Source: Porphyrobacter sp. LM 6
Lineage (GTDB): Bacteria > Pseudomonadota > Alphaproteobacteria > Sphingomonadales > Sphingomonadaceae
Length of the DNA stretch: 64,000 nucleotides
Direction: 5' to 3'
Assembly (NCBI RefSeq): GCF_001720465.1
Contig: NZ_CP017113.1
Location: 2,356,001 to 2,420,000 of the forward strand
How positions within the stretch are numbered: the first letter of the stretch is position 1; each line of letters opens with the position of its first letter. The notes under the pieces were generated by a model, which did not search any database, was not told where the DNA came from, and was given only the letters and a program-made list of their open reading frames with translations. Positions 53,931-63,829 of the stretch are shown piece by piece. The translations under genes were made by a program, and so were the position numbers.

Positions 53931-55099
53931 AGCGCATCTGCTTCCTGTTTAATCACGACCAGACGCACCAGCTGGCACACTCGCTGCCGATCGCGCTGGC
54001 GCTGGCGGAGCGCGGGGAGCACCGCATCGTGCTCGCCTACGCCAAGGACGCGATCCGCGCCGAGATCGAGCGGCAGGCCAAGCCTGCGCAGCTGGCGAAG
54101 GTGGAACTGGTCAAACTCGGCCTCAAAAGCGGCCTCTCGCAGATGCTGGCGGGCACGCTCGAGGCACTGGTGCCGGCCTCCAAGCTGCTGCTCTACCGCG
54201 ACAACCTCGATTTCTTCCGCGGGTTCGATGCCGTGGTGGTTTCGGAAAAGACCACGCTGCTGCTCAAGAGCCGTTATGGCCTCGACAATCTCAAGCTGAT
54301 CCACACCCGCCACGGCGCGGGCGACCGGGCGATCGGATTCAATCCCGAAAGTGCCTTGTTCGATCTGGTGCTCGTTTCCGGCCCCAAGATCCGCGATCGG
54401 CTGATCGCCGAGGCCGGTCTCAAGCCCGATCAGATCGCGTTGGTGGGCTATCCGAAGTTCGATCTATGCGCCGACAACCGCTTTGACGACCGCTTCCCCG
54501 CGCCCGAACGGCCGACGGTAATCTACAACCCCCACCCCTCGCCCAAGCTGTCGAGCTGGTTCAAGCACGGTGCGGCGGTGCTGGAGGCGTTCCGTCAGCA
54601 GGATCGCTACAACCTGATCTTCGCGCCGCACGTGATGCTGTTTGAACGCAAATGGGTGGTGACACTCGATCCGCCGAGCCTCGCGCGGGTCACGCCGCCG
54701 GGGCCGGAATTCGCGGGCGAGCCGCGCATCCATTTCGATACCGGCAGCGGTGCCAGCAGCGACATGAGCTACACCAACCGCGCCGATATCTATCTCGGCG
54801 ATGTCAGCAGCCAGATCTACGAATTCCTTCGCGCGCCGCGCCCGTGCCTGTTCCTCAACAGCCACGGCGTCGAATGGCAGGACGATCCCAACTACCTGCA
54901 CTGGCGCGCCGGCCCTGTGCTGACCAGCGCCGACGGGCTGCTCGATGCGATTGATGCTGCCATCGCCGCACATTCCGACTATGCGCCCACACAGCAGGCG
55001 CTGATCGATGCCACCTTCTCGATTTCGGACCGTCCCTCGGCCGAGCGGGCGGCCGATGCGATCAGCGCGTTTCTCGAAGGAAGGGCCACCCTTGGCTAG
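53927..55099 (+). CDS. CDP-glycerol glycerophosphotransferase-like protein
   Basis: A 390-residue soluble protein. LIHTRHGAGDRAIGFNPESALFDLVLVSGPKIRDRLIAEAGLKPDQIALVGYPKFD followed by YNPHPSPKLSSW and DVSSQIYEFLRAPRPCLFLN resembles the TagB/TagF CDP-glycerol transferase fold (GT-B), with the conserved HG and D-SS motifs. Such enzymes add glycerol-phosphate units to polymers or lipids. It overlaps both neighbours in the operon. Gram-negative use would be in capsule, O-antigen or a glycolipid; this is inference. Confidence 0.78.
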   Translation: MKRICFLFNHDQTHQLAHSLPIALALAERGEHRIVLAYAKDAIRAEIERQAKPAQLAKVELVKLGLKSGLSQMLAGTLEALVPASKLLLYRDNLDFFRGFDAVVVSEKTTLLLKSRYGLDNLKLIHTRHGAGDRAIGFNPESALFDLVLVSGPKIRDRLIAEAGLKPDQIALVGYPKFDLCADNRFDDRFPAPERPTVIYNPHPSPKLSSWFKHGAAVLEAFRQQDRYNLIFAPHVMLFERKWVVTLDPPSLARVTPPGPEFAGEPRIHFDTGSGASSDMSYTNRADIYLGDVSSQIYEFLRAPRPCLFLNSHGVEWQDDPNYLHWRAGPVLTSADGLLDAIDAAIAAHSDYAPTQQALIDATFSISDRPSAERAADAISAFLEGRATLG

Positions 55100-55871
55100 T
55101 CTTGCAGATTTCTGGCGTTACGGCGTGGTGAAGACCGCGCGCAAGCTCAAGGCGGCAGCGCTTTCGCCGGTCTATGCAGGCCGCGGCGAGGCGGCGGTGC
55201 GATCGGCCTATGGCGTGCTGATGGTGCCCAACTGGCAGGACACCACCTTCCGCTATTGCATCTTCGGCACCTATGGCCGCGATCTGTCCGATCTGCTGCT
55301 GCGGCGGCGTGACGACTTTGTGTTCGTCGATATCGGCGCCAATCAGGGGCTCTATAGCCTGATCGCGGCGCAGAACCCGCACTGCCGCCAGATCATCGCG
55401 TTCGAGCCCGTACCCACTACCCATGCGCGGCTGGCAGCCAACGTGGCGCTGAATGGCGGGGCGGCGCGCACTGCGCTCCACCTGCTCGCTATCGCCGACA
55501 GCGTGGGCGAAGTGACGATCAACGTCGCTGCCGATCACACCGGCACCGCGACCCTCGCCGGACGCGAGGGCGGCAAGGCGGCAAGCGGCGGGGTGACGAT
55601 CCACACGATCGACGCGCCCGTGCTCGATCCGCTGCTGGCGGGCGAACTTCCAATGTTCGTCAAGATCGATGTCGAGGGGCTTGAGGCGGTGGTGATCGCC
55701 GAACTCGCCAAGACGGCGAACTTCGCGCGGGTCGAAGCGATCTTCTACGAGGTCGACGACCGCTGGGCGAGCGCAGCGGAAATCGAGGCGCTGCTCCGCG
55801 GCGCAGGTTTCACCTGCTTCACCAAATACGGGCGCGGACACCACTACGACGTGCTGGCAAGCCGCTCCTGA
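55092..55871 (+). CDS. FkbM-family methyltransferase
   Basis: A 259-residue methyltransferase. FVFVDIGANQGLYSLIAAQNP and MFVKIDVEGLEAVVIAEL are the SAM and FkbM motifs. The best start is a TTG at 55092 preceded by GAAGGAAGGG and overlapping the previous gene's stop by eight bases. It probably methylates a sugar or polyol of the polymer made by the operon. Its last 28 bases overlap the convergent FAD oxidoreductase gene. Confidence 0.85.
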   Translation: MASLADFWRYGVVKTARKLKAAALSPVYAGRGEAAVRSAYGVLMVPNWQDTTFRYCIFGTYGRDLSDLLLRRRDDFVFVDIGANQGLYSLIAAQNPHCRQIIAFEPVPTTHARLAANVALNGGAARTALHLLAIADSVGEVTINVAADHTGTATLAGREGGKAASGGVTIHTIDAPVLDPLLAGELPMFVKIDVEGLEAVVIAELAKTANFARVEAIFYEVDDRWASAAEIEALLRGAGFTCFTKYGRGHHYDVLASRS

Positions 55872-56809
55872 AGCACGGCCTGAGCAAGCGCTTGACCTGA
55901 GAGCCACGCGCCCTCGACCCGCGGGCTGTGGAGGTAATCACCCGCGATCCCGATACCGAGCGCCGCATCAAACCGCGCGCCCTCGCCCCTGTGGGCGACA
56001 GGCTGGGCATAGAGCCAGCGGTGCGCATCGAGGTGCACAGGCGTTGCGGGCGCAGCGCCGGTAGCACCAAAGAAATCGGCCAGCAGCACCTGCGCGGCTT
56101 CTTCCTTGGGCAGGTCGATCAATTCGCGGCTGCGCGCCGGACTGGCGTGGATCACCCAGGTCTCCGTGCCGCTACGCCCCGGCTTGGCCGAATTGCGCGC
56201 CGCCCAGCTGACGGGGCCGCTCTCGGGGCGGAAGGTGTCTGCAATCGGCAGGCGTGCGGCAAAGCCCGCCATCACCGCCCAGCACGGCGCGGATTGGATA
56301 CTCCCCGCAAGCGAAGCGAGATCAGGCGCGGCATCGGCCAGCAGCACGGCAGCCTGCTCGGCAGGGACTGCGACCAGCACGGTGCTGGCGGTGAAGCTCT
56401 CTTCGCCCGTTTCAATGCGCCAGCGCCCGCTTTCGCGCACCAACCGCTCGGCGCGCAGGCCCCAGCGCACGTCTAGGCCCCCGGCCATCGCCTTGACGCA
56501 GGCGTTCATCCCGGGCGTGCCGACCCATGCATCATCGCCCGCCGCCGACCAGCGCGATGCAACGCCCGCCGATTCCCATCGCGCAACCTCCGCCCAGAAG
56601 GCGGGATCGCGCGCGGTGAAGTATTGCGCGCCGTGATCGAAGCTCACCTGCTGTCCTGCGATCTCCACCCGCCTTGCGGCCATGCGCCCGCCGGGACCGC
56701 GGCCCTTGTCGAGCACGATAATGCGCTGTCCGGTGGGGGCGAGAGCAGTCGCTGCGGAGAGCCCCGCCATGCCGCCGCCGATAATGCAAATGTCGTATTG
56801 TCCGTCCAT
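55844..56809 (-). CDS. FAD-dependent oxidoreductase (renalase/amine oxidase-like)
   Basis: A 321-residue flavoprotein. YDICIIGGGMAGLSAATALAPTGQRIIVLDKGRGPGGRMAARR is the Rossmann FAD-binding start with the GGR arginine motif, FDHGAQYFTARDP follows, and GIAGDYLHSPRVEGAWLSGQALA is the C-terminal FAD signature. This matches renalase-like NAD(P)/FAD proteins, which oxidise wrongly isomerised NADH forms. It lies 31 bases after egtD on the same strand, so it may be co-transcribed with ergothioneine genes. Confidence 0.9.
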   Translation of the reverse strand: MDGQYDICIIGGGMAGLSAATALAPTGQRIIVLDKGRGPGGRMAARRVEIAGQQVSFDHGAQYFTARDPAFWAEVARWESAGVASRWSAAGDDAWVGTPGMNACVKAMAGGLDVRWGLRAERLVRESGRWRIETGEESFTASTVLVAVPAEQAAVLLADAAPDLASLAGSIQSAPCWAVMAGFAARLPIADTFRPESGPVSWAARNSAKPGRSGTETWVIHASPARSRELIDLPKEEAAQVLLADFFGATGAAPATPVHLDAHRWLYAQPVAHRGEGARFDAALGIGIAGDYLHSPRVEGAWLSGQALAQAVLQERLASTS

Positions 56810-56840
56810 CCCGCGCCAACGCACGGGGCAAGCAGAGGTT

Positions 56841-57827
56841 TCAAGGCGCCGAGCGCACAGGCGCCGCTTCGGCGAGATAGACCGCGAACTGGCGCGCCTC
56901 ATCGGTCCAGCGGGCGCGTGGCTCCCATCCGCCTGCCGCCAGCAGCAGCTGGGCGGAGCGCTTGGTGAACTTGTGGCTGTTCTCGGTGTGGATGCTCTCG
57001 CCGGCACGCATCGCAAAGCGCGCGCCGCCGACGCTGAAGGCGATGTCCTCACGCGCGACGAGATGCATCTCGATCCGCGCAAAGGCATCGTTCCAGCGCG
57101 CCTCGTGGGCGAAGGCGGCAAGCGGAATGTCGCCATCAAGCTCGCGGTTGATACGCGCCAGCAAGTTGAGGTTGAACTGCGCCGTCACGCCTTCGGCATC
57201 GTCATAGGCGGCGAGCAGCATGCCCTCGTCCTTGACCTGATCCATCCCGATCAGCAGCAGCGCGCCCTCGCCCAGCGTGGCGCGCATCGAGCGCAGCAGA
57301 TCGGTTGCGGTGCCGGCGATCATGTTGCCGATGGTCGAGCCGGGGAAGAAGCCGAGCTTGGGCAGGTCGGCGACATCTCCAGGCAATTCGACCCGCCGCA
57401 TGAAATCAGCCTCGACCGGATGGACAGGCAGGCCGGGAAACTTTGCCGCCAGCGCTGCCGAGGAGGCGCGCAGGAAATCGCCCGCGATATCGAGCGGAAC
57501 GTAGGCCGAGGGCGCAATGGCCGAGAGCAGCAGCGGGGTCTTGACCGACGATCCCGAACCGAACTCCACCACCGCGCGCCCCCGTCCGATCAGATCGGCG
57601 ATTTCGGCGGAGCGGCTGCTGAGGATCTCGGTCTCGGCGCGGGTCAGATAGTATTCGGGGAGCCGGGTAATATCCTCGAACAGCCGCGATCCGGCATCAT
57701 CGTAGAACCAGCGCGCAGGCACCGCCTTTTGGATTTGCGAAAGGCCCAACAGCACATCAGCGCGAAATGCGAGGTCGACCCCGCTAGCGTCCCTCTCGAC
57801 CAGCCTTAGACCCGGGTTAGACGGCAT
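56841..57827 (-). CDS. egtD: L-histidine N-alpha-methyltransferase EgtD
   Basis: A 328-residue EgtD protein. KAVPARWFYDDAGSRLFEDITRLPEYYLTRAETEIL is the conserved N-terminal region, VVEFGSGSSVKTPLLL is the SAM motif, and FFPGSTIGNM and the C-terminal MRAGESIHTENSHKFT complete the histidine site. It trimethylates histidine to hercynine, the first step of ergothioneine synthesis. It starts one base after the egtB stop. Confidence 0.95.
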   Translation of the reverse strand: MPSNPGLRLVERDASGVDLAFRADVLLGLSQIQKAVPARWFYDDAGSRLFEDITRLPEYYLTRAETEILSSRSAEIADLIGRGRAVVEFGSGSSVKTPLLLSAIAPSAYVPLDIAGDFLRASSAALAAKFPGLPVHPVEADFMRRVELPGDVADLPKLGFFPGSTIGNMIAGTATDLLRSMRATLGEGALLLIGMDQVKDEGMLLAAYDDAEGVTAQFNLNLLARINRELDGDIPLAAFAHEARWNDAFARIEMHLVAREDIAFSVGGARFAMRAGESIHTENSHKFTKRSAQLLLAAGGWEPRARWTDEARQFAVYLAEAAPVRSAP

Positions 57828-57828
57828 T

Positions 57829-59070
57829 TCAGGCGTCCTTGGCCAGCCGCAGGCCGGTGAATTGCCAGCGCTGGTTGGGATAGAAGAAGTTCCTATAGGA
57901 GGGGCGTGAGTGGCCTCTCACGGTCGCGCAGGACGCGCCGCGCAGCACCACCTGACCGCTCATGAACTTGCCATTATATTCGCCCACCGCGCCCTCGGCG
58001 ACGCGGAAACCGGGGTAGGGAAGATAGGCCGAGCGGGTGAATTGCCAGCAATCACCGAATAGGTCCGTCCCGCCGTGCGGAAGCGGCGGCGCAGCGCCAT
58101 CAAGCTGATTGCCAGCCGCAGGATCATGGCTCGCCGCAATCGCTTCCCACTCGAATTCGGTCGGTAGGCGCGCGCCAGCCCATGTCGCGTAAGCATCGGC
58201 TTCGTAATAGGAAATATGGGCCACAGGAACGTTCGGATCGCGCGCCTGCCAACCCTGGTGAGTGAAATGCTCGCCCTCCCGCCAGTAAAGCGGCGCGTCG
58301 ATCCCCTCGCGCTGCACCCAGGCCCAGCCATCGGCAAGCCACAGGCGCGGATTGCGATACCCGCCATCGGCGATGAAAGCCTCCCACTCGCCATTGGTCA
58401 CCAGCCGGTCTGCCAGCGCAAAGGGTTCGAGCAATACGCGGTGGCGCGGACCTTCATTGTCGAAGGCGAAACCGGTGCTGTCATGCCCGATCAGCGCAAT
58501 CCCGCCGGGATGCGCGTGCCAGCCCATCGCTGCCGGAGCGGTCCGGGCAGGCGCACGCCCCTCCCACATCGCCGGACCGAGCGGATTGCAGAACAGCGCG
58601 TGCTTGATATCGGTCAGCAGCAATTCGATGTGCTGCTGCTCATGCGCGACGCCGAGCGCGACGAGACCCGCCAGCGCCGGATCATCGAGCAACGGCGTCA
58701 TGGCGTCATCGACCGCCGCACGCCATTCGAGCACCTCTTCCAGCTTTGGGCGCGACAGCACACCCCGCGACGCTCTGGCGATGCGTGCACCCTCGGCCTC
58801 GTAATAGGAATTGAACAGGAACGGCCAGCGGTCATCATGCAGCCGGTAGCCGTGCAGGTGTTCGCGCAGCAGGAAGGTTTCCCAGAACCACGTGGTGTGC
58901 GCCAGATGCCACTTGGCGGGACTCGCGTCCTCCATCGATTGCAGCGTGGCGTCCGCATCGCTGAGAGGGGCGACGAGCGCTTCGGTCAGCGCACGGGTGC
59001 TGCGAAAGTTATCCGCCAAGCCGCCGGCACTGCGAGGGCGTTCCGGCTCGTATTGTTCGCTGCGATGCAT
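57829..59070 (-). CDS. egtB: Ergothioneine biosynthesis sulfoxide synthase EgtB
   Basis: A 413-residue protein with a DinB-like N-terminal domain carrying the iron ligands His55, His143 and His147 (KWHLAHTTWFWE; HEQQHIEL) and a C-terminal FGE-sulfatase (C-type lectin) domain with LPTEFEWEAIA, GDCWQFTRSAYLPYPGF and RGASCATVRGHSRPSYRNFF. It joins hercynine to cysteine or gamma-glutamylcysteine. egtC and egtE are not in the window, as in many alphaproteobacteria that use other C-S lyases. It is the first gene of egtB-egtD. Confidence 0.95.
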   Translation of the reverse strand: MHRSEQYEPERPRSAGGLADNFRSTRALTEALVAPLSDADATLQSMEDASPAKWHLAHTTWFWETFLLREHLHGYRLHDDRWPFLFNSYYEAEGARIARASRGVLSRPKLEEVLEWRAAVDDAMTPLLDDPALAGLVALGVAHEQQHIELLLTDIKHALFCNPLGPAMWEGRAPARTAPAAMGWHAHPGGIALIGHDSTGFAFDNEGPRHRVLLEPFALADRLVTNGEWEAFIADGGYRNPRLWLADGWAWVQREGIDAPLYWREGEHFTHQGWQARDPNVPVAHISYYEADAYATWAGARLPTEFEWEAIAASHDPAAGNQLDGAAPPLPHGGTDLFGDCWQFTRSAYLPYPGFRVAEGAVGEYNGKFMSGQVVLRGASCATVRGHSRPSYRNFFYPNQRWQFTGLRLAKDA

Positions 59071-59195
59071 GTTCGCCCTCCCTCGCCGCCACGGACGGAC
59101 ATTCGCACAATGCCCGCCTGGCGTTACACAGGAAAGACGTTTGCTGCGCGCCCCGCTTTCGAAAAATCAACCGGCTGGAACGCGAGTCGCGCCAT

Positions 59196-60587
59196 TCACG
59201 CGGCGTTGGCTTTGACCTCGTCGGCGCGGACACCAGCCGCCTCGTTGAGCATTTCCGCCACGAGGAACGCCAGCTCGAGCGACTGTTCGGCATTGAGGCG
59301 CGGGTCGCAATGGGTGTGATAGCGGTCGCCAAGACGCTCCTCGGTAATCGCCACAGCCCCGCCGACGCACTCGGTCACGTCCTGCCCGGTCATCTCGATA
59401 TGGATGCCGCCGGGATGCGAGCCTTCGGCGCGGTGGACCGCAAAGAAGCCCTTCACCTCGCGCAGGATGCGGTCGAACGGCCGCGTCTTGAAGCCGGTAT
59501 CGGACTTCACGACGTTGCCGTGCATCGGGTCGCAGCTCCACACCACCGGATGCCCTTCGCGCTGCACCGCGCGCACCAGCTTGGGCAGGCCGTCCTCGAC
59601 CTTGTCATGGCCGTAGCGGCTGATGAGCGTGATGCGCCCGGCCTCGCGATTCGGGTTGAGGTCGTCGAGCAGCCGCAGCAGCGCGTCCGGCTCGAGGCTC
59701 GGCCCGCACTTCATGCCGAGCGGATTGCCGATCCCGCGCGCGAATTCGATATGCGCGCTGCCGAGGAAGCGGGTGCGATCGCCGATCCACAGCATGTGGG
59801 CGCTGGTCGCATACCAATCGCCGGTGAGCGAATCCCGACGGGTCATCGCCTGCTCGTAGGGCAGGAGCAGGCTCTCGTGGCTGGTGTAGAAGCTGGTGCC
59901 CTTCAACTGCGGCACGGTGCCGGGATCGACCCCGCAGGCCTCCATGAAATCGAGCGCTTCGCCGATGCGGTCGGCCATCTCGCTGAACTTCTCGGCCCAC
60001 GGGGTACGGCCCATGAAGTCGAGCGTCCACTGATGCACCTGCCGCAGGTTGGCATAGCCGCCGCCGGCAAAGGCGCGCAGCAGGTTGAGCGTCGCGGCAG
60101 CCTGCGAATAGGCGCGCACCATCCGCGCCGGATCATTGCGACGGCTGACCGGATCGAACTCGATCCCGTTGATATTGTCGCCCAGGTAGCTCGGCAGGGT
60201 GACATCGCCGATGGTCTCGGTCGGCGAGGAGCGCGGCTTGGCGAACTGGCCGGCCATCCGCCCGACCTTCACAACCGGACGCTTGCTGGCAAAGGTCATC
60301 ACGACCGCCATCTGCAGGATCACGCGGAAGGTATCGCGGATGTTATTGGGGTGGAATTCGGCAAAGCTTTCCGCGCAATCCCCGCCCTGGAGCAGGAAGC
60401 CGTGGCCGTTCGCGACATCCGCCAGATCAGCCTTAAGCGCCCGCGCCTCGCCCGCGAACACGAGCGGCGGATAGGAGGACAGGGTCTTTTCGGCATCGGC
60501 CAGCTCGGCCGCATCCTCGTAATGCGGCAGGTGGCGCGCTTCGAAGGCCTTCCAGCTTTCCGGGGTCCAGGTCTCAGCCACGATCAC
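59196..60587 (-). CDS. aroG: Class II 3-deoxy-7-phosphoheptulonate synthase
   Basis: A 463-residue type II DAHP synthase. [21 protein letters not shown] is the metal and PEP-binding start, [16 protein letters not shown] and [21 protein letters not shown] are further signatures, and TECVGGA lies near the end. It condenses PEP and erythrose-4-phosphate at the entry to aromatic amino acid synthesis. The start is GTG; a second GTG two codons later is possible. The plant/microbial type II form is usual in this order. Confidence 0.95.
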   Translation of the reverse strand: MIVAETWTPESWKAFEARHLPHYEDAAELADAEKTLSSYPPLVFAGEARALKADLADVANGHGFLLQGGDCAESFAEFHPNNIRDTFRVILQMAVVMTFASKRPVVKVGRMAGQFAKPRSSPTETIGDVTLPSYLGDNINGIEFDPVSRRNDPARMVRAYSQAAATLNLLRAFAGGGYANLRQVHQWTLDFMGRTPWAEKFSEMADRIGEALDFMEACGVDPGTVPQLKGTSFYTSHESLLLPYEQAMTRRDSLTGDWYATSAHMLWIGDRTRFLGSAHIEFARGIGNPLGMKCGPSLEPDALLRLLDDLNPNREAGRITLISRYGHDKVEDGLPKLVRAVQREGHPVVWSCDPMHGNVVKSDTGFKTRPFDRILREVKGFFAVHRAEGSHPGGIHIEMTGQDVTECVGGAVAITEERLGDRYHTHCDPRLNAEQSLELAFLVAEMLNEAAGVRADEVKANAA

Positions 60588-60731
60588 ACTCTTTCATTCC
60601 ACGATCCGCGCGCGAAAGGCGCGGGGGCGCCCGCTACAGGAGGCGCGATTGAATTGTAAAGCGGCAATGCCGCGCAGCACAACTTTATTTCCCGGCCACT
60701 CTCAGCGGCCGCGCCGATCAGTCCGTCGCGT

Positions 60732-63728
60732 TCACCGCCCTGCGCCAAGCATGGAGGCTGCCCCTCCGCTGGGCAACTGCGCGAGGGTCTGGCCTTCAGG
60801 AATGACCGCCAGACGGAACGGCGCGCTCTTGGCGAAATAGCGATCGGCAAGAAGCTGCATCGCCTGCGGGCTGGTCTGCGAATAGTCCGCGAGCAGAGTT
60901 CGCAGCAGCGCCACACGCTGCGGATCGCTGGTCGCGCCTTCGAGGTTATAGAGCCAGAACTGGTTGCCGGTCGATGCGCGGCGGATCATCTGCGCCAATG
61001 GCTCGGTCACCCGCGCCAACTCGTCTGCCGTCGGCGGATTGGCCGCGAGATCCTTTGCGATGCGGTCCGCCTCGGCAAAGAAGACCGGCACGAATTCCGG
61101 CTCGAGCTGCGCGAGGGCCGTGATGCGCCCGCCGCTGGCAAGATCGGTCGGCCAGCTCGAGAAGACCTGCGGCGAATAGCTTGCCCCGGCCCGCTCGCGC
61201 AGGGCATCGAGAAGGCGGTTGTTGAACAGCTGCGTGAGGATTTCGAGTTGGCGGCTCTCCCGCAGGCTCGCGACCCCGCCCCCGCTCGGCCAGGCGACCA
61301 CGGCGGCGGCCTGGTTGGCATCGCCGCGGTGGGTCACCACCGCAGGCTTGTCAGCAGCAGGCGCAAAGCCGGGCACGCGCGCGGCGATCTTCGAGGGGAT
61401 CGGCTCGCGCGGGGCAAGCGCGCCGAAGGTCAGGCGCAGCTGTTCGGCCACGGCTGCCTTGTCGAATTCGCCGAACACCAGAACCTCGACCGGCCCTTGC
61501 TTGAGCAGCGGTTCCCATGCCTGGCGGAAGCCTTCGGGCGTCGCTGCGGCCAGCGCAGCCGGATCAGGCGTGGCAAAGCGCTGCTCGCCGCCGGTCACGA
61601 GATATTCGAGATCGCGGTTGAGTACCCCGCCGGGGCTGGTCGAATAGGTCTTGTAGGCCAGTTCGGCTGCGGCCTTGGCGCGCAGCACCGGATCCTTGTC
61701 CCAGCGCGGCATCCCGAGCTTGGCGGCGAACAGGTAGAGCTGATCGTTGACGTCTTCCGACCGTGTCTGCGCGGTGAGCGTGAACACCGCATCATCGATC
61801 CCGAAGTCGAAGCCGAGCTTGCGCCCGGTCGCCAGCCGGTCGATCTCGTTCTGGCCAAGTTCGCCAATGCCCGAGCCGACCAGTGCCGCCTCGCCCAACT
61901 GGGCGTAGACCGCATTGTCCTTGTCGAACGCGCGGTGGCCGGCGCCGAAGCGCACGCGCACGGTGACACGGCCGGGCTCGGCGTCATTGGCCCACAGCAG
62001 CGCCTTCACCCCGTTGGCGAATTCGATCTGCTCGACTTCGAGCACGCCGATCGGCCGCGCCGCTGCAACAGTGCCGGGCGCACCGACGGGCGGAAGATCG
62101 GCAAAGGAAATGCTCTGCGCGGCAAGCCGGGCGCTGCCATCGACCACGGCCTCCTTGGTCAGCGCCATCCGCAGCGCCGGCACATCGGCCTCGCCCGCCG
62201 TCGGCGTGACATAGACCGCGCGCGTCACCGTGCCTTCGAACAGGACCTGAGTGCGGGCCAGCACTTCCTTCGGATTGAGCCGTCCCTTCATGCCCCGGAA
62301 CACCCCGAGCACCACATCGGGCGCGGCAACAGTCTCGCGGATATCGACCGCATTGACGAGGTTGTCGGCAAGGGTCGGGCCGGCCTGAACGCTTTCCTGT
62401 TCGACCTGATTGGCGAAGACGACATCGAACTCGGCCACCTCGCGGTCGATTTCCTCCTGCGTCGGCGGGTTGGCGAGCGCATCGGCAATCACTGCGCGGA
62501 CATCGGCCAGCGCGGCCTGCCAGTCGCCGGTGAGCGGCGCAAAGGTAACGAAGGTTGCATCGGTCGAGCGCGAGACATCATCCTGCTGGACCTGCGCGTA
62601 GAGGAAGCTGCCGCCGCCGCGGGCGCGGGATTCGAGCCGCCGGTTGATGATCGCCTGCGCCACCGCATCGATCAGCAAGCCCTCGTTATAGGCAATCGTA
62701 TCATTGACCGGCCGCCATGGGCGCATCACCGCATAGGTCAGGCTGCGCGGCAGATCGGTTTCGACCCCTACCGCCAACTCGCCAATCGGTGCGGCAGGGC
62801 CAGCCGAAACAGGCGCGCCAGCGGGGGCGACGGGATCGCCGAAGCCGGGCGCAACGCCGGGCTTGCCGGTGCCCTTCCAGTCGCCGAACCACTGTTCGAC
62901 AAGGCCGGCCAGCACCATCGGATCGGCATCGCCTGCGACGACAATCACGGTGTTTTCCGGACGATACCAGCGATCGTAAAACGCCTTGACCGCCTTGCCG
63001 CTCGCTGCCTTGAGCGTCTCGTCGGTGCCGATCGGATTGCGCACGGCAAGGCGCTGACCGGCAAAGAAGGTCTTGCGGGTCAGATCCGCCATGCGCTCGC
63101 CCGCGCCGCCGCGCTCACGCTTTTCAGCGAGCACGATCGGGCGTTCGGCAGCGACATTGGAATCATTGATCACCGGCTCGCGGATCATGCCTGAAAGCAG
63201 CTTGAAGCTCTCCGACAGCTTGGCGCGGTCGATATTGGGAATGTCGAGCTTGTAGACGGTGTGGGTCGGGCTGGTCTCGGCATTGGCATCGCTACCGAAC
63301 GTGGCGCCGAGCCGCTGCCACGCGGAAATCGCTTCGGCCTGCCCGAGATACTTGCTCTCGCGGAACAGCATATGTTCGAGCAGGTGCGCGTAGCCCTGTT
63401 CGCTGTCGGTTTCGTACATCGATCCGGCATCGATCCGCACCCGGATCGCCACCTGACGCGGCGGCACACCGTTGCGACGCACGGCGTAGCGCAGGCCGTT
63501 CTTCATCTGACCGAACAACCATTGCTCATCGACCGGAACATCCGAGCCGCGATAGAGCCAGGCCTCTTCCTTGCTTTGCAGCGCACGCGGTGTCGGGATC
63601 GGTGCCTCTGCCGGTGCGGCAGCCGCTGGCCTCGGCGTTGTCGCCTGCTGGGCGAGCACCGGCTGCAGCAGCACAGCAGGGGCGAGAAGGACTACGAGCG
63701 TGCGGCCAGCGCGGGAGAACAACGTCAT
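60732..63728 (-). CDS. Periplasmic M16-family metallopeptidase with duplicated domains
   Basis: A 998-residue zinc peptidase of the pitrilysin type. A signal peptide (SRAGRTLVVLLAPAVLLQPVLAQ) is followed by the first M16 domain with HLLEH at 115-119 and the downstream acidic ligand in NVAAERPIVLAEKRE. A second, catalytically inactive M16-like half follows, as in insulinase-type enzymes. It degrades peptides in the periplasm. It diverges from the NifU-type gene across 101 bases. Confidence 0.93.
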   Translation of the reverse strand: MTLFSRAGRTLVVLLAPAVLLQPVLAQQATTPRPAAAAPAEAPIPTPRALQSKEEAWLYRGSDVPVDEQWLFGQMKNGLRYAVRRNGVPPRQVAIRVRIDAGSMYETDSEQGYAHLLEHMLFRESKYLGQAEAISAWQRLGATFGSDANAETSPTHTVYKLDIPNIDRAKLSESFKLLSGMIREPVINDSNVAAERPIVLAEKRERGGAGERMADLTRKTFFAGQRLAVRNPIGTDETLKAASGKAVKAFYDRWYRPENTVIVVAGDADPMVLAGLVEQWFGDWKGTGKPGVAPGFGDPVAPAGAPVSAGPAAPIGELAVGVETDLPRSLTYAVMRPWRPVNDTIAYNEGLLIDAVAQAIINRRLESRARGGGSFLYAQVQQDDVSRSTDATFVTFAPLTGDWQAALADVRAVIADALANPPTQEEIDREVAEFDVVFANQVEQESVQAGPTLADNLVNAVDIRETVAAPDVVLGVFRGMKGRLNPKEVLARTQVLFEGTVTRAVYVTPTAGEADVPALRMALTKEAVVDGSARLAAQSISFADLPPVGAPGTVAAARPIGVLEVEQIEFANGVKALLWANDAEPGRVTVRVRFGAGHRAFDKDNAVYAQLGEAALVGSGIGELGQNEIDRLATGRKLGFDFGIDDAVFTLTAQTRSEDVNDQLYLFAAKLGMPRWDKDPVLRAKAAAELAYKTYSTSPGGVLNRDLEYLVTGGEQRFATPDPAALAAATPEGFRQAWEPLLKQGPVEVLVFGEFDKAAVAEQLRLTFGALAPREPIPSKIAARVPGFAPAADKPAVVTHRGDANQAAAVVAWPSGGGVASLRESRQLEILTQLFNNRLLDALRERAGASYSPQVFSSWPTDLASGGRITALAQLEPEFVPVFFAEADRIAKDLAANPPTADELARVTEPLAQMIRRASTGNQFWLYNLEGATSDPQRVALLRTLLADYSQTSPQAMQLLADRYFAKSAPFRLAVIPEGQTLAQLPSGGAASMLGAGR

Positions 63729-63829
63729 AACGCGGCTTATAGGGCGGCTAAGTCTGAAGCGATAGTGAATGGTTGGGCGCAGGCATTGCGCCCTTGTCGC
63801 TTGCGTCCCCGACCCCTAGATGGACTGTC

